From Paucilactobacillus oligofermentans DSM 15707 = LMG 22743 (GTDB lineage Bacteria; Bacillota; Bacilli; Lactobacillales; Lactobacillaceae): a stretch of DNA of 64,000 nucleotides. A model generated the notes under the pieces. It made no database searches. It saw only the letters and a program-made list of their open reading frames with translations, and was not told the origin of the DNA. Every line of letters begins with the position of its first letter. The first letter of the stretch is position 1. Of the stretch, positions 57,079-64,000 are shown one piece after another. The DNA lies in the NCBI RefSeq assembly GCF_001434315.1, contig NZ_AZFE01000002.1:1-64000 (forward strand). The letters run 5' to 3'. The translations under genes and the position numbers were made by a program.

Positions 57079-57813
57079 CTACTTCTTTGCTTGAATTGGT
57101 TTCTTTAGCGGAACCCCTGGGCGTCGTGGATATTTGTCCGGTGTCGCCATTGTTTTCTTAATTAGAATCATTGTCCGTGGCTCATTACTAATTGGCAACT
57201 CAGCTTGTTTTACTGACTCAACCTGACCACCTAAAGTATCAATCGCAAATTGGCCTTCTTCTAACTCGTCTGACGACTGGCTTGCCTTTAATGCCATAAA
57301 ATGACCATCCAGCTTAACCAACGGTAGACAAAATTCGCTTAATACTGACAACCTAGCGACTGCTCGGGCCGTGACAACATCAAATGACTCACGATATTGA
57401 CTAGTTAATCCCCCAAAAGTTTCAGCTCGATCATGAATTAAAGTAACGTCCGTTAAGCCGAGTTGTTCCACTAGTCCGGTTAAAAAATTAATCCGTTTAT
57501 TCAGAGAATCAATAATCGTAATTTTTAGCTGTGGAAAAGCAATTTTCATTGGCAGTGATGGAAACCCAGCGCCTGCACCAACATCACACAATGTTAATGA
57601 TTGTGTTTGTAATGGTACAAAACTTAACGCCGGTAAAATCGAATCATAGAAATGTTTTAAATACACTTCTTCGTGATCCGTAATACTGGTTAAGTTTAGC
57701 TGTTGATTACCTTCAACTAGCAGTTTAAAATACAACTCAAATTGGTCGAGCTGAGTTGCTGATAATTCGACACCTTGCGCTGCTAATGCTGTTTTAAATT
57801 GTTCCGGATTCAT
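57079..57813 (-). CDS. rsmG: 16S rRNA (guanine527-N7)-methyltransferase
   Basis: Methylates G527 of 16S rRNA. The 244-residue protein has [20 protein letters not shown] near 75-94 (SAM site) and [10 protein letters not shown] near 146. AAAGGAG precedes the ATG. It is the first gene of rsmG-noc-parA-parB. An inside-out parS-like inverted repeat lies 19-40 bp upstream of the start. Confidence 0.96.
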   Translation of the reverse strand: MNPEQFKTALAAQGVELSATQLDQFELYFKLLVEGNQQLNLTSITDHEEVYLKHFYDSILPALSFVPLQTQSLTLCDVGAGAGFPSLPMKIAFPQLKITIIDSLNKRINFLTGLVEQLGLTDVTLIHDRAETFGGLTSQYRESFDVVTARAVARLSVLSEFCLPLVKLDGHFMALKASQSSDELEEGQFAIDTLGGQVESVKQAELPISNEPRTMILIKKTMATPDKYPRRPGVPLKKPIQAKK

Positions 57814-57831
57814 GAATGTACTCCTTTAATT

Positions 57832-57853
57832 CGTGAAACAAATTTATGTTTCA
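57832..57853. promoter_or_regulatory. Inverted repeat of parS half-sites in outward order
   Basis: GTGAAACA (57832-57839), six bases, TGTTTCAC (57846-57853). The halves equal those of the parS consensus TGTTTCACGTGAAACA but in exchanged order. It lies just upstream of the rsmG ribosome binding site. Confidence 0.45.
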
Positions 57854-57926
57854 CATACCATTTAACTTTAACCCAAAAAGCTACAATTATCAACCAGTTT
57901 AACATGCTTTCGCGAGTAATTTTCGA

Positions 57927-57963
57927 TAAAAAAAGACCAGTAAACATTTCTGCTTACCGATCT
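57927..57963 (-). terminator. Terminator of the nucleoside hydrolase gene
   Basis: AGATCGGTAAGC and GTTTACTGGTC-T pair over 12 positions with three G-U pairs on the minus strand, followed by seven T. Confidence 0.8.
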
Positions 57964-58009
57964 CTAAGTTGTGTTTGTTGTAGACAAACATTTGCACTTT
58001 ACATTAAAA

Positions 58010-58921
58010 CTATTTAATTTTGGCGATTTCTTCTAAGAACCATTTGTTAAACTCAGCGGCATTGATGTCCACACAAACTTTTGTGTTGGTTTTACCATCA
58101 TGATATGCGCCACGGATATCCCCAACTGTTTCACCCATTGCAGGTCCTTCAGTTTGAACGTCCACCCACATATCTTCAGTCGTAATAAATTCAGGGTGTA
58201 GTAGATAGAAAATCGTATTCACATCGTGCATTGGATGACCATCTTCATCACCATCACTATAATGCGTGATTAGTCCATGAAGCATTTTACCTGTGGCGTT
58301 TAAGCCTTCAAGCTTAGCCAACGTATCAGCAGTTAATAAAGCCTTCAAAGTAATATCTAGTCCAACCATGACGATTGGTAAACCAGAATCATACAAGACT
58401 TTTGCTGCATGTGGATCAGTGAAACAGTTAAATTCAGCGGCACTGGTCATGTTACCTTTGCCTAAAGTTCCACCCATTGCTACAACTTCTTTAATGTTAG
58501 CTTTAACTTCAGGATATTGTGAAAATAGCATCGCAATATTTGTGTATGAACCAGTTGGTACTAAAGTAATTGGTTCATCTGAAGCCATGATTTCGTTATG
58601 CAATGCTTCAACAGCAGACAAGTCAATTTCATGACCATAGTCATTGCCAAAGTCATAACCGGGCATTCCTGATTCTCCATGAATCCGAGAAGCATCTTCG
58701 AATGGTTTAAGCAAAGGCTGTTCAGCCCCACGAGCAACTGGAATATCCTTTTTGAAAAAGTTAACAATCTTTAAAGCATTGATTGTTGTTTTATCAACAG
58801 TCACATTTCCTGCAACAGTTGTCACTAATTTAAGATCAAGTTCAGGACTGTTAATTGCCATCGTTAGTGCGGCAGCATCATCAATCCCAGGATCTGTATC
58901 CATAATAATTTTGGTAGTCAT
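58010..58921 (-). CDS. Ribonucleoside hydrolase (IunH/Rih family)
   Basis: Hydrolyses nucleosides to base and ribose. The 303-residue protein has the metal-binding MDTDPGIDDA (D8, D10, D14, D15), PTGSYTNIAM, and a late HDVNTIFYLLHPEFI with the catalytic histidine and aspartate. The frame extends to 59023 but GGAGG precedes the ATG at 58921. A palindromic AAGCGCTTT with partial cre similarity lies at 58981-58996. It follows the CNT transporter gene, an uptake-and-cleavage pair. Confidence 0.93.
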   Translation of the reverse strand: MTTKIIMDTDPGIDDAAALTMAINSPELDLKLVTTVAGNVTVDKTTINALKIVNFFKKDIPVARGAEQPLLKPFEDASRIHGESGMPGYDFGNDYGHEIDLSAVEALHNEIMASDEPITLVPTGSYTNIAMLFSQYPEVKANIKEVVAMGGTLGKGNMTSAAEFNCFTDPHAAKVLYDSGLPIVMVGLDITLKALLTADTLAKLEGLNATGKMLHGLITHYSDGDEDGHPMHDVNTIFYLLHPEFITTEDMWVDVQTEGPAMGETVGDIRGAYHDGKTNTKVCVDINAAEFNKWFLEEIAKIK

Positions 58922-59004
58922 TATGATTTCCTCCATTTTGTAAATTTTAGTACTTATCAATTCTACACTTATGATACCCAAGAAAGCGCTTGTAGCTATG
59001 TTGA

Positions 59005-59034
59005 AAATAAAAGCCTGAATCATAAATTCAGACG
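59005..59034 (-). terminator. Terminator after the nucleoside transporter gene
   Basis: GTCTGAAT and ATTCAGGC pair on the minus strand, followed by TTTTATTTT. Confidence 0.75.
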
Positions 59035-59083
59035 ATTATCTAATCGTAATTTTTAACTGTTTGAAACAGGTTCAAGCTTGATT

Positions 59084-60328
59084 CTACCAGACGAATAATC
59101 CAACAAATCCAGCAGATAGAAGTGAAACCAAGATACCTGAAACAAGCATTAAACCAACATTTTTAGAAATCAAATCATTAGTTTCTTTACCAACGATACC
59201 CTTGAAGGCACCGATAATCATACCAGTCGTTGATAAGTTAGCAAATGAAGTCAAGAATACTGTCAAGACAGCACGTAAATGTGGAGAGTAACTAGCAATT
59301 GTCTTACCAGTAATTTCACCCATAACAACGAATTCATTAGTAACTAACTTCATACCCATATGTTGAGCTAAGATCCAAGCATCGTGCCATGGCATACCCA
59401 TTAAGAATGCAAATGGCGACATGATGATTCCTAGAATAACTTCAAGAGAAACTTGTGGAAGGTGAATCCAGACAAAGATCTTGTCGATTAAGGCTGCTAA
59501 AGCAACGAAGGCCACAACGTTAGCCAAAATAATTAAAATCAATTTTCCGGCATTTAAAATTGAATCACCCAAGAATGAGAAGAATGGTTCGCGCTTTCCA
59601 TCTACAGATTCTTCAGAAACAGTTGCGATTGTATCGTCTTCTGGAGAAACTTTAACAGGGTTAATCATACTTGTAACAATAATTGAATTAATAATATTAA
59701 TTGGAACAGCAGTCAATACGAATTGACCTGGAACCATTTGAACATAAGCTCCGATAATTGATGCAGTAATACAACTCATTGACATCATCGCGATAGTCAA
59801 GTTACGTTGAGCTGTCATCTTACGAAGTTGCATACCTGAAATAGCAAGCACTTCAGTGTTTCCTAAGAACATCATTTCAACAGCGAAGAATGATTCGAAC
59901 TTAGGTTGTCCGGTAATGAATGAAAGTCCACGACCGATCCATTTGATGATCCAAGGTAAGATACCAAAATAAGTTAAGATATCAAACATTGGAACAATCA
60001 TTAAGATTGGAAGCAAGGCACTGGTAACAAAGTTCATTGTTTCAGCAGTACCACCGGCAGCTCCACCTTGGGCCAATGGTGTAACCCAGTTAGGAAGTGC
60101 AAAGCTAATTCCGACATAAGCGACTTTAACTAATTCAGAGAAACCATCAGCGGCAGCTTTGATTGCTGTACGACCTGCTGAAAAGCTTGTAAAGAACCAA
60201 GCAAGGAACAAGTTAATAACAACCATGATACCAATTGACTTCCAGTTGATAGCTTTCTTGTCCTTTGAGAAAAGGAAACCAACCAATAGGAATACGACTA
60301 ATCCTAAACAATTTATTGCAACATACAT
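59084..60328 (-). CDS. Concentrative nucleoside transporter (NupC/CNT family)
   Basis: Proton- or sodium-coupled nucleoside uptake. The 414-residue protein has about ten hydrophobic segments. Signature regions are QGGAAGGTAETMNFV near 87, SFFAVEMMFLGNTEVLAI near 145-162, and KLVTNEFVVMGEI with FANLSTTGMIIGAFKG near the C-terminus. AAAGGGG precedes the ATG. Promoter with upstream cre-like site; the next gene downstream is the nucleoside hydrolase. Confidence 0.95.
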   Translation of the reverse strand: MYVAINCLGLVVFLLVGFLFSKDKKAINWKSIGIMVVINLFLAWFFTSFSAGRTAIKAAADGFSELVKVAYVGISFALPNWVTPLAQGGAAGGTAETMNFVTSALLPILMIVPMFDILTYFGILPWIIKWIGRGLSFITGQPKFESFFAVEMMFLGNTEVLAISGMQLRKMTAQRNLTIAMMSMSCITASIIGAYVQMVPGQFVLTAVPINIINSIIVTSMINPVKVSPEDDTIATVSEESVDGKREPFFSFLGDSILNAGKLILIILANVVAFVALAALIDKIFVWIHLPQVSLEVILGIIMSPFAFLMGMPWHDAWILAQHMGMKLVTNEFVVMGEITGKTIASYSPHLRAVLTVFLTSFANLSTTGMIIGAFKGIVGKETNDLISKNVGLMLVSGILVSLLSAGFVGLFVW

Positions 60329-60401
60329 GAATATAAACCCCTTTATATATATTTCCCGAAAACCAAAAATAAAATAATAGCATGTTTTTGGGTACTACTA
60401 A

Positions 60402-60491
60402 AATATAACGTTTTAAAATTGCTCTGTAAACCAAAAACTTTGCTCAAAAATTGATTGAAATCGGTAAACCCTTTTACGTTAAGCGCTTACA
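60402..60491 (-). promoter_or_regulatory. Promoter and cre-like site of the nucleoside transporter
   Basis: TTTACA (60425-60430), a 17-bp spacer and TATATT (60402-60407) on the minus strand. Upstream, TGTAAGCGCTTAAC (60491-60478) matches the cre consensus at 12 of 14 positions. The position upstream of -35 could fit activation or repression. Confidence 0.6.
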
Positions 60492-60580
60492 CGATTCACA
60501 AACTTTATTAATTTAATTTATCGATAAATCTTCACTAATTGAGCAATAGGATAATTAATTATTAACGTTCCCCTATTTTG

Positions 60581-60598
60581 TTGATTAAGATTAATCAA
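60581..60598. promoter_or_regulatory. 18-bp palindrome in the queH/transporter gap
   Basis: TTGATTAA-GA-TTAATCAA. It is a possible operator; nothing else was found in the rest of this 390-bp gap beyond the transporter promoter, cre-like site and queH terminator. Confidence 0.35.
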
Positions 60599-60672
60599 AA
60601 CGTGAAAACACTTTAAATCGTCAATTTAATAATACATTTAATACCTTTGTGAAAAGCAACGTAAAATACATC

Positions 60673-60715
60673 AAAAAAGATTCAAAATAATCAGTCGAAA
60701 GATTATTTTGAACCT
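60673..60715 (-). terminator. queH terminator
   Basis: AGGTTCAAAATAATC and GATTATTTTGAATCT pair (15 bp, one G-U) on the minus strand, followed by TTTTT. Confidence 0.88.
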
Positions 60716-60718
60716 AAA

Positions 60719-61468
60719 TTATTTTTCATACATGATTTGCGAATAATCGTCATCTTGATGTTGCGTGACATATTCACGTGCGTCCTTGTTAATCTGCTTC
60801 AAATCAACGCCTTGCTGGCGAGCCGCAAATAAACAACCGCAATAACATTGCCGGTAGACATTATATTCTTCTGACATTTCAACTGAACGTTTATAGCCAG
60901 AACGCTTTTTAAAATCGCTCGGTAAATACGAGACATCATAGACATGTTGGACATCAAATCCTAATTTGTTAATAATTCTGGCATTTTTATGAGGACTAAT
61001 TGTTAAAGCACTTCCGAAATAGTCAAACCCTAATTCTTGTGCTTTCTTCGCCACCCGTTCGAGTCGATAATTATAGCACAGGGTGCAACGGGCGCCGCCT
61101 TCTGGTTCACCTTTAAGATCACGCACAACTTCTAGCCATTTAGTTGGTTCGTATTCGGCGGCAATAAAAGTGACATTATGATTCGTTTTTTTATTAAAAT
61201 CTTGAATAAATTTAGCTTGCACTAACTTTCGACGTTCAAATTCCATCCGTGGATGAATATTGGGATTATCATAATAAATCGTAATATCTGCATATTGTGT
61301 CATGTATTCCAGCGTATAAGTACTACAGGGTGCACAGCAACTATGCAGCAATACTTTGGGACGTTCATCGGTAGTTTCCCATTTGGTGATTACTTTTTGA
61401 AGAACTTCATCATAGTTGATTTTTTGCCCTTCTTGAAACATTTTAACGACTTCATCATATTCAAGCAT
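60719..61468 (-). CDS. queH: Epoxyqueuosine reductase QueH
   Basis: Last step of queuosine modification of tRNA wobble bases, an alternative to QueG. The 249-residue protein has HSCCAPCSTYTLE (C44, C45, C48), NPNIHPRMEFERR, RCTLCYNYRLE (C128, C131) and YRQCYCGC (C208, C210, C212), the cysteine set for its metal centres. The ATG at 61468 or the one at 61477 may be used; neither has a perfect box. No other que genes are in the window. Confidence 0.95.
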   Translation of the reverse strand: MLEYDEVVKMFQEGQKINYDEVLQKVITKWETTDERPKVLLHSCCAPCSTYTLEYMTQYADITIYYDNPNIHPRMEFERRKLVQAKFIQDFNKKTNHNVTFIAAEYEPTKWLEVVRDLKGEPEGGARCTLCYNYRLERVAKKAQELGFDYFGSALTISPHKNARIINKLGFDVQHVYDVSYLPSDFKKRSGYKRSVEMSEEYNVYRQCYCGCLFAARQQGVDLKQINKDAREYVTQHQDDDYSQIMYEK

Positions 61469-61491
61469 TGTTATCATCTCGCTTAACTTTA

Positions 61492-61848
61492 TTAATTATT
61501 ATTTTGATAAATACCAATCACAGCCCACGGCCAAATCAACAGGTAAATAAATCCAACTTTTGACCAATCGCCATAAGTAAAAATAGTTAGATGCTTCTTT
61601 TCTTTAGCAAAGACGTCAATATACTTTGCGGTAAATGAATACAATAAAATTCCAATTGATAAATAAATTATTATTACCCAATCCAAAATATTTACTGCTG
61701 ATCCATGAACTTTAATCCAGACAAAAATTAGCATCAATAAAATCCCGAGTATACACGTTCGACAAAGATAATAAATAATTCCCGTTGTTTTACCCAGTCG
61801 AATATTAAATGACATTGATTCCAAATACCAATTAAATAGCTTTTTCAC
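61492..61848 (-). CDS. Small membrane protein of unknown function
   Basis: 118 residues with three to four hydrophobic segments (near 22-43, 53-73, 96-113) and a KEKKHLTIFTYGDWSKVG loop. I do not recognise it. It starts with GTG, supported by GGGAG 7 nt upstream. The promoter TTGCCA-18-TATCAT is at 61881-61910. It may be co-transcribed with queH, which begins 23 bp after its stop. Confidence 0.65.
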   Translation of the reverse strand: MKKLFNWYLESMSFNIRLGKTTGIIYYLCRTCILGILLMLIFVWIKVHGSAVNILDWVIIIYLSIGILLYSFTAKYIDVFAKEKKHLTIFTYGDWSKVGFIYLLIWPWAVIGIYQNNN

Positions 61849-61880
61849 CAGACTACTCCCAATTTCTTCTATTTAATGTA

Positions 61881-61910
61881 ATGATACCTTGATAATTAGA
61901 TGCTTGGCAA
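61881..61910 (-). promoter_or_regulatory. Promoter of the small membrane protein gene (and queH)
   Basis: TTGCCA (61905-61910), an 18-bp spacer and TATCAT (61881-61886) on the minus strand. Confidence 0.6.
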
Positions 61911-61933
61911 TCTTAAATTAAAAATTTAGACAC

Positions 61934-61960
61934 AAAAAAACCGGAGCCTTCTCACTCCGG
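61934..61960 (-). terminator. Terminator of the candidate ncRNA
   Basis: CCGGAG (61960-61955) and CTCCGG (61946-61941) pair on the minus strand, followed by seven T. Confidence 0.88.
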
Positions 61961-62386
61961 TCGTTTAACATCAGGAAAGTAACTTGCGGCTACCAAATTG
62001 TTTTAACTTTATAACTATTGGTATCGCCTCATTCTTTTCATATATCTTTGAATCTAACCATTAAATCTAAATCTTGGGTCGATGGTTTTATCCGTTAAAC
62101 TGATATTAACTGGTACTTAATATTTAAATATTGGTGTCTTGTTACTGGCAAGTCAATGGTCGACTGCCGTGTTCTAATTTTATTGGATATCGGTCTATGC
62201 TAGCCGCTGGCTTAAATCTTACGCATGGGCTAGTCTCTTAACTTAATCATGGATACACTTTACAAATCTGTTCGAATCTTCAAGCTGTCAATCTGAATTC
62301 TTCGTATCATGTGGTTCCAAACTATACTACTAAAGGAACTTGTGCACTGAGAAGGTAGTAGCCACAAGAGGTGATTCCTTTCCTGT
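61934..62386 (-). ncRNA. Candidate large structured non-coding RNA (about 455 nt)
   Basis: The stretch has its own promoter (62393-62421) and terminator (61934-61960) and no ORF or ribosome binding site. Its ends pair: CAGGAAAG (62385-62378) with CTTTCCTG (61979-61972), and CTTGTGGCTAC (62368-62358) with GTAGCCGCAAG (61993-61983). Internal hairpins include GTTCC/GGAAC, CTAGCC/GGCTAG, GGCAGTC/GACTTGCC and AACCAT/ATGGTT. I could not match it to tmRNA, RNase P RNA, 6S or SRP RNA from their conserved sequences. It may belong to an ornate large RNA class such as ROOL, or be new. Confidence 0.6.
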
Positions 62387-62392
62387 AACTGT

Positions 62393-62421
62393 ATAATAAC
62401 CGCTTCTACGAAATTATTCAA
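62393..62421 (-). promoter_or_regulatory. Promoter of the candidate ncRNA
   Basis: TTGAAT (62416-62421), a 17-bp spacer and TATTAT (62393-62398) on the minus strand; expected start near 62386. Confidence 0.65.
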
Positions 62422-62492
62422 ATGAAACGACTCCGAAAAAAACTAAATTTTTTTGTAGTTAAAAGACGCCTTTAAACCAGCTTTCTTGCTGA

Positions 62493-62595
62493 TCTAAAAC
62501 GTGTTCAAATCACCAGCTTTCTCACCTAACTAAAATAAAGCCAGACAATAAAAATTCTCATCATTTGGCTTTATTTTCTAAAACGTGCTCAAACT
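62493..62595. repeat. Direct repeats around a hairpin upstream of the ncRNA
   Basis: TCTAAAACGTGYTCAAA occurs at 62493 and 62577, 84 bp apart. Between them AAAATAAAGCCA (62532-62543) and TGGCTTTATTTT (62566-62577) form a 12-bp stem that could be a minus-strand terminator. CCAGCTTTCT is also repeated around 62478 and 62513. Confidence 0.6.
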
Positions 62596-62708
62596 CACAA
62601 CTTCCTAATATATAACAAACATTTACCCACGATATAAAATCACTATCATAGGTAAATCTTCGTATATCACGGAAGATAACCGCGAGTTTTCACACTCTAT
62701 TTTGAAAC

Positions 62709-62818
62709 GCGTTCATCAATTCAATCATCTCCACCTAATAAAAATAACGACACTATCCAAACTACGGATAATATCGTTATTTATTTTAGTGCTCAATGAT
62801 TACCGAATTGATGAACGC
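62709..62818. repeat. Large inverted repeat enclosing the thrS terminator
   Basis: GCGTTCATCAATTC-AATCAT (62709-62728) pairs with ATGATT (62796-62801) and GAATTGATGAACGC (62805-62818): 20 bp with a 3-base bulge. It encloses a second hairpin, AAATAACGA/TCGTTATTT with inner TATCC/GGATA (62742-62782), the likely thrS terminator. The whole looks like a cruciform or small mobile-repeat remnant. Confidence 0.65.
62736..62782 (-). terminator. Probable thrS terminator
   Basis: AAATAACGA...TCGTTATTT stem on the minus strand followed by TTATT, about 44 bp after the thrS stop codon. Confidence 0.7.
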
Positions 62819-62825
62819 TCTATTT

Positions 62826-64000
62826 TTACTTTTCTCTTGAATAAGTTGCCAAATCAGCAATAATTTCACTCGTGAAATCAGCCTTTGACTTCGAAACTTG
62901 TTCTTGTTCACCATACTTACGAACAGAAACGGCTTCGTTTTCAACTTCGCTATCACCAACCACTAACGTATATGGAACTTTATGGGTTTGTGATTCACGA
63001 ATCTTGTAACCCATTTTTTCATTACGGTGATCAACAGTGGCACGAATACCAACTGCAGCTAATTCATTACGAACTTGATCAGCATATTCAGCATGGGTAT
63101 CTTCACGAACTGGAATAATTTGAACTTGTTTTGGTGCAAGCCAAGTTGGGAAAGCACCCTTATACATTTCAGTTAAGTAAGCCGTGAATCGTTCCATCGT
63201 TGAAATAACTCCACGATGAATCATGATTGGACGATGATCCTTGCCATCTTCACCCACATAATGAAGGTCGAATTGTTTTGGCAACATAAAGTCTAATTGA
63301 ATAGTAGAAAGCGTTTCTTCATTACCTAAGGCAGTCTTTGTTTGAACATCCAACTTAGGACCGTAGAAAGCAGCTTCTCCTTCAGCTTCAACATAGTTCA
63401 AGTTCATGTCATCCATGGCTTGCTTCAACATTGTTTGAGCATTATTCCACATTTCGTCATCATCAAAGTACTTGTCAGTATTTTTAGGATCACGATAACT
63501 TAAACGGAACGTATAATCGTTGATGTCAAAATCATGATAAACGTTGATCATCAAATCAAGAATACTCTTAAATTCTTCTTCAATTTGGTCAGGTGTAACG
63601 AATGTGTGACCATCATTAAGGGTCATTTCACGAACCCGTTGTAGACCAGAAAGGGCCCCAGATTTTTCATAACGATGCATCATGCCAAGTTCAGCAATCC
63701 GTAAAGGTAGTTCACGATATGAGCGAATATGATGTTTGTAAACTTGAATATGGCTAGGACAATTCATTGGACGCAATTCCAACAATTCGCCATCACCCAT
63801 GTCCATTGGTGGGAACATGTCTTCACGATAATGTTGCCAATGACCTGAAGTCTTATATTCATTTAAGTTCATTAAGATTGGGGTATAAACGTGGTTATAT
63901 CCATTTGAAACTTCCTTGTCGATGATATAACGTTCGATCGTACGACGAATGGTTGCACCATTTGGCATCCAGTAAGGAAGACCGGCACCAACTTTAGGAT
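62826..64000 (-). CDS. thrS: Threonyl-tRNA synthetase (C-terminal part, cut by the window edge)
   Basis: Charges tRNA-Thr. About 391 C-terminal residues are present; the frame runs on past 64000, where [19 protein letters not shown] continues upstream of the internal ATG at 63968. Present are class II motif 2 (FRLSYR and the preceding LRPMNCPSH with the zinc cysteine), motif 3 region and the C-terminal anticodon-binding domain. The N-terminal TGS and editing domains lie outside. A Thr T-box would be expected further right. Confidence 0.97.
   Translation of the reverse strand, partial: PKVGAGLPYWMPNGATIRRTIERYIIDKEVSNGYNHVYTPILMNLNEYKTSGHWQHYREDMFPPMDMGDGELLELRPMNCPSHIQVYKHHIRSYRELPLRIAELGMMHRYEKSGALSGLQRVREMTLNDGHTFVTPDQIEEEFKSILDLMINVYHDFDINDYTFRLSYRDPKNTDKYFDDDEMWNNAQTMLKQAMDDMNLNYVEAEGEAAFYGPKLDVQTKTALGNEETLSTIQLDFMLPKQFDLHYVGEDGKDHRPIMIHRGVISTMERFTAYLTEMYKGAFPTWLAPKQVQIIPVREDTHAEYADQVRNELAAVGIRATVDHRNEKMGYKIRESQTHKVPYTLVVGDSEVENEAVSVRKYGEQEQVSKSKADFTSEIIADLATYSREK

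Noticed and set aside
61934-62386. tmRNA, RNase P RNA or a Thr T-box
   Set aside because: The tmRNA tag and tRNA-like ends, the RNase P conserved GAGGAAAGUC and ACAGAA boxes, and the T-box bulge sequence are all missing; a thrS T-box would lie beyond the right edge.
62480-62600. Short CRISPR-like array, because CTAAAACGTGYTCAAA repeats contain GTTTTAG on the minus strand
   Set aside because: Only two exact repeats, a spacer that is itself a hairpin, and no cas genes nearby.

Overview
The window comes from a low-GC Gram-positive chromosome, most likely Lactobacillaceae. Pointers are the T-box-controlled tyrS, a 380-residue IMP dehydrogenase without CBS domains, an N-deoxyribosyltransferase of the Lactobacillus type, CpsB/C/D-type exopolysaccharide control genes, an rsmG-noc-parA-parB-ychF block and strong GGAGG ribosome binding sites. 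I cannot name the species. Most genes lie on the minus strand. The left edge is the tandem-promoter leader of an rRNA operon that runs out of the window, and the right edge cuts thrS.

Layout. 0-2 kb: rrn promoters, tyrS and its Tyr T-box. 2.3-6.1 kb: nucleoside deoxyribosyltransferase, a class B sortase and a secreted protein with a matching SrtB-type sorting signal, then a membrane protein. 6.3-12.2 kb: a deoxyribonucleoside catabolic operon (deoC-deoB-deoD-deoR-pdp) with a cre site, next to an aquaporin. 12.5-21.4 kb: membrane and housekeeping genes (VanZ/RDD, ndk, YdcF, TraX, an XRE regulator, gpmA, a membrane-anchored extracellular protein, an AI-2E-family transporter, cfa). 21.7-29.5 kb: a sugar porter, tRNA-Ser and tRNA-Gly, azlCD, a response regulator-histidine kinase-D,D-carboxypeptidase group, and a proline/serine-rich surface protein. 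29.7-47.2 kb: a complete Wzx/Wzy exopolysaccharide cluster including dTDP-rhamnose genes and a cytidylyltransferase/SDR/LicD set that suggests a phospho-polyol substituent. 47.4-48.9 kb: divergent ComK-like and ComX/SigH-like competence regulators. 49.1-50.9 kb: a DUF1836/DegV pair enclosed by about 98-bp inverted repeats. 51-57.8 kb: guaB, DUF1129, ychF, DUF951, parB, parA, noc, rsmG. 58-62 kb: nucleoside hydrolase, CNT nucleoside transporter, queH and a small membrane protein. 61.9-62.8 kb: a gene-free stretch holding a candidate large structured RNA and repeat-rich hairpins. 62.8 kb to the end: thrS.

How the genes work together. Nucleoside salvage is strongly represented: import, hydrolysis, phosphorolysis, base exchange, phosphopentomutase and aldolase, with cre-like sites at several promoters. 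Cell-surface construction is the other theme: sortase B with its substrate, anchored extracellular proteins, D,D-carboxypeptidase and exopolysaccharide.

The least explained signals are: (1) a 19-bp dyad (TTGGYCA-N5-TGGCCAA-like) placed exactly 9 bp upstream of the -10 box at four promoters, serving srtB, its substrate, a decayed duplicate and an anchored extracellular protein; (2) a promoter-to-terminator RNA of about 455 nt at 61.93-62.39 kb whose ends pair over two long stems; (3) the inverted-repeat-bounded DUF1836/DegV unit; (4) 45-bp direct repeats plus a terminator between the response regulator and kinase genes.
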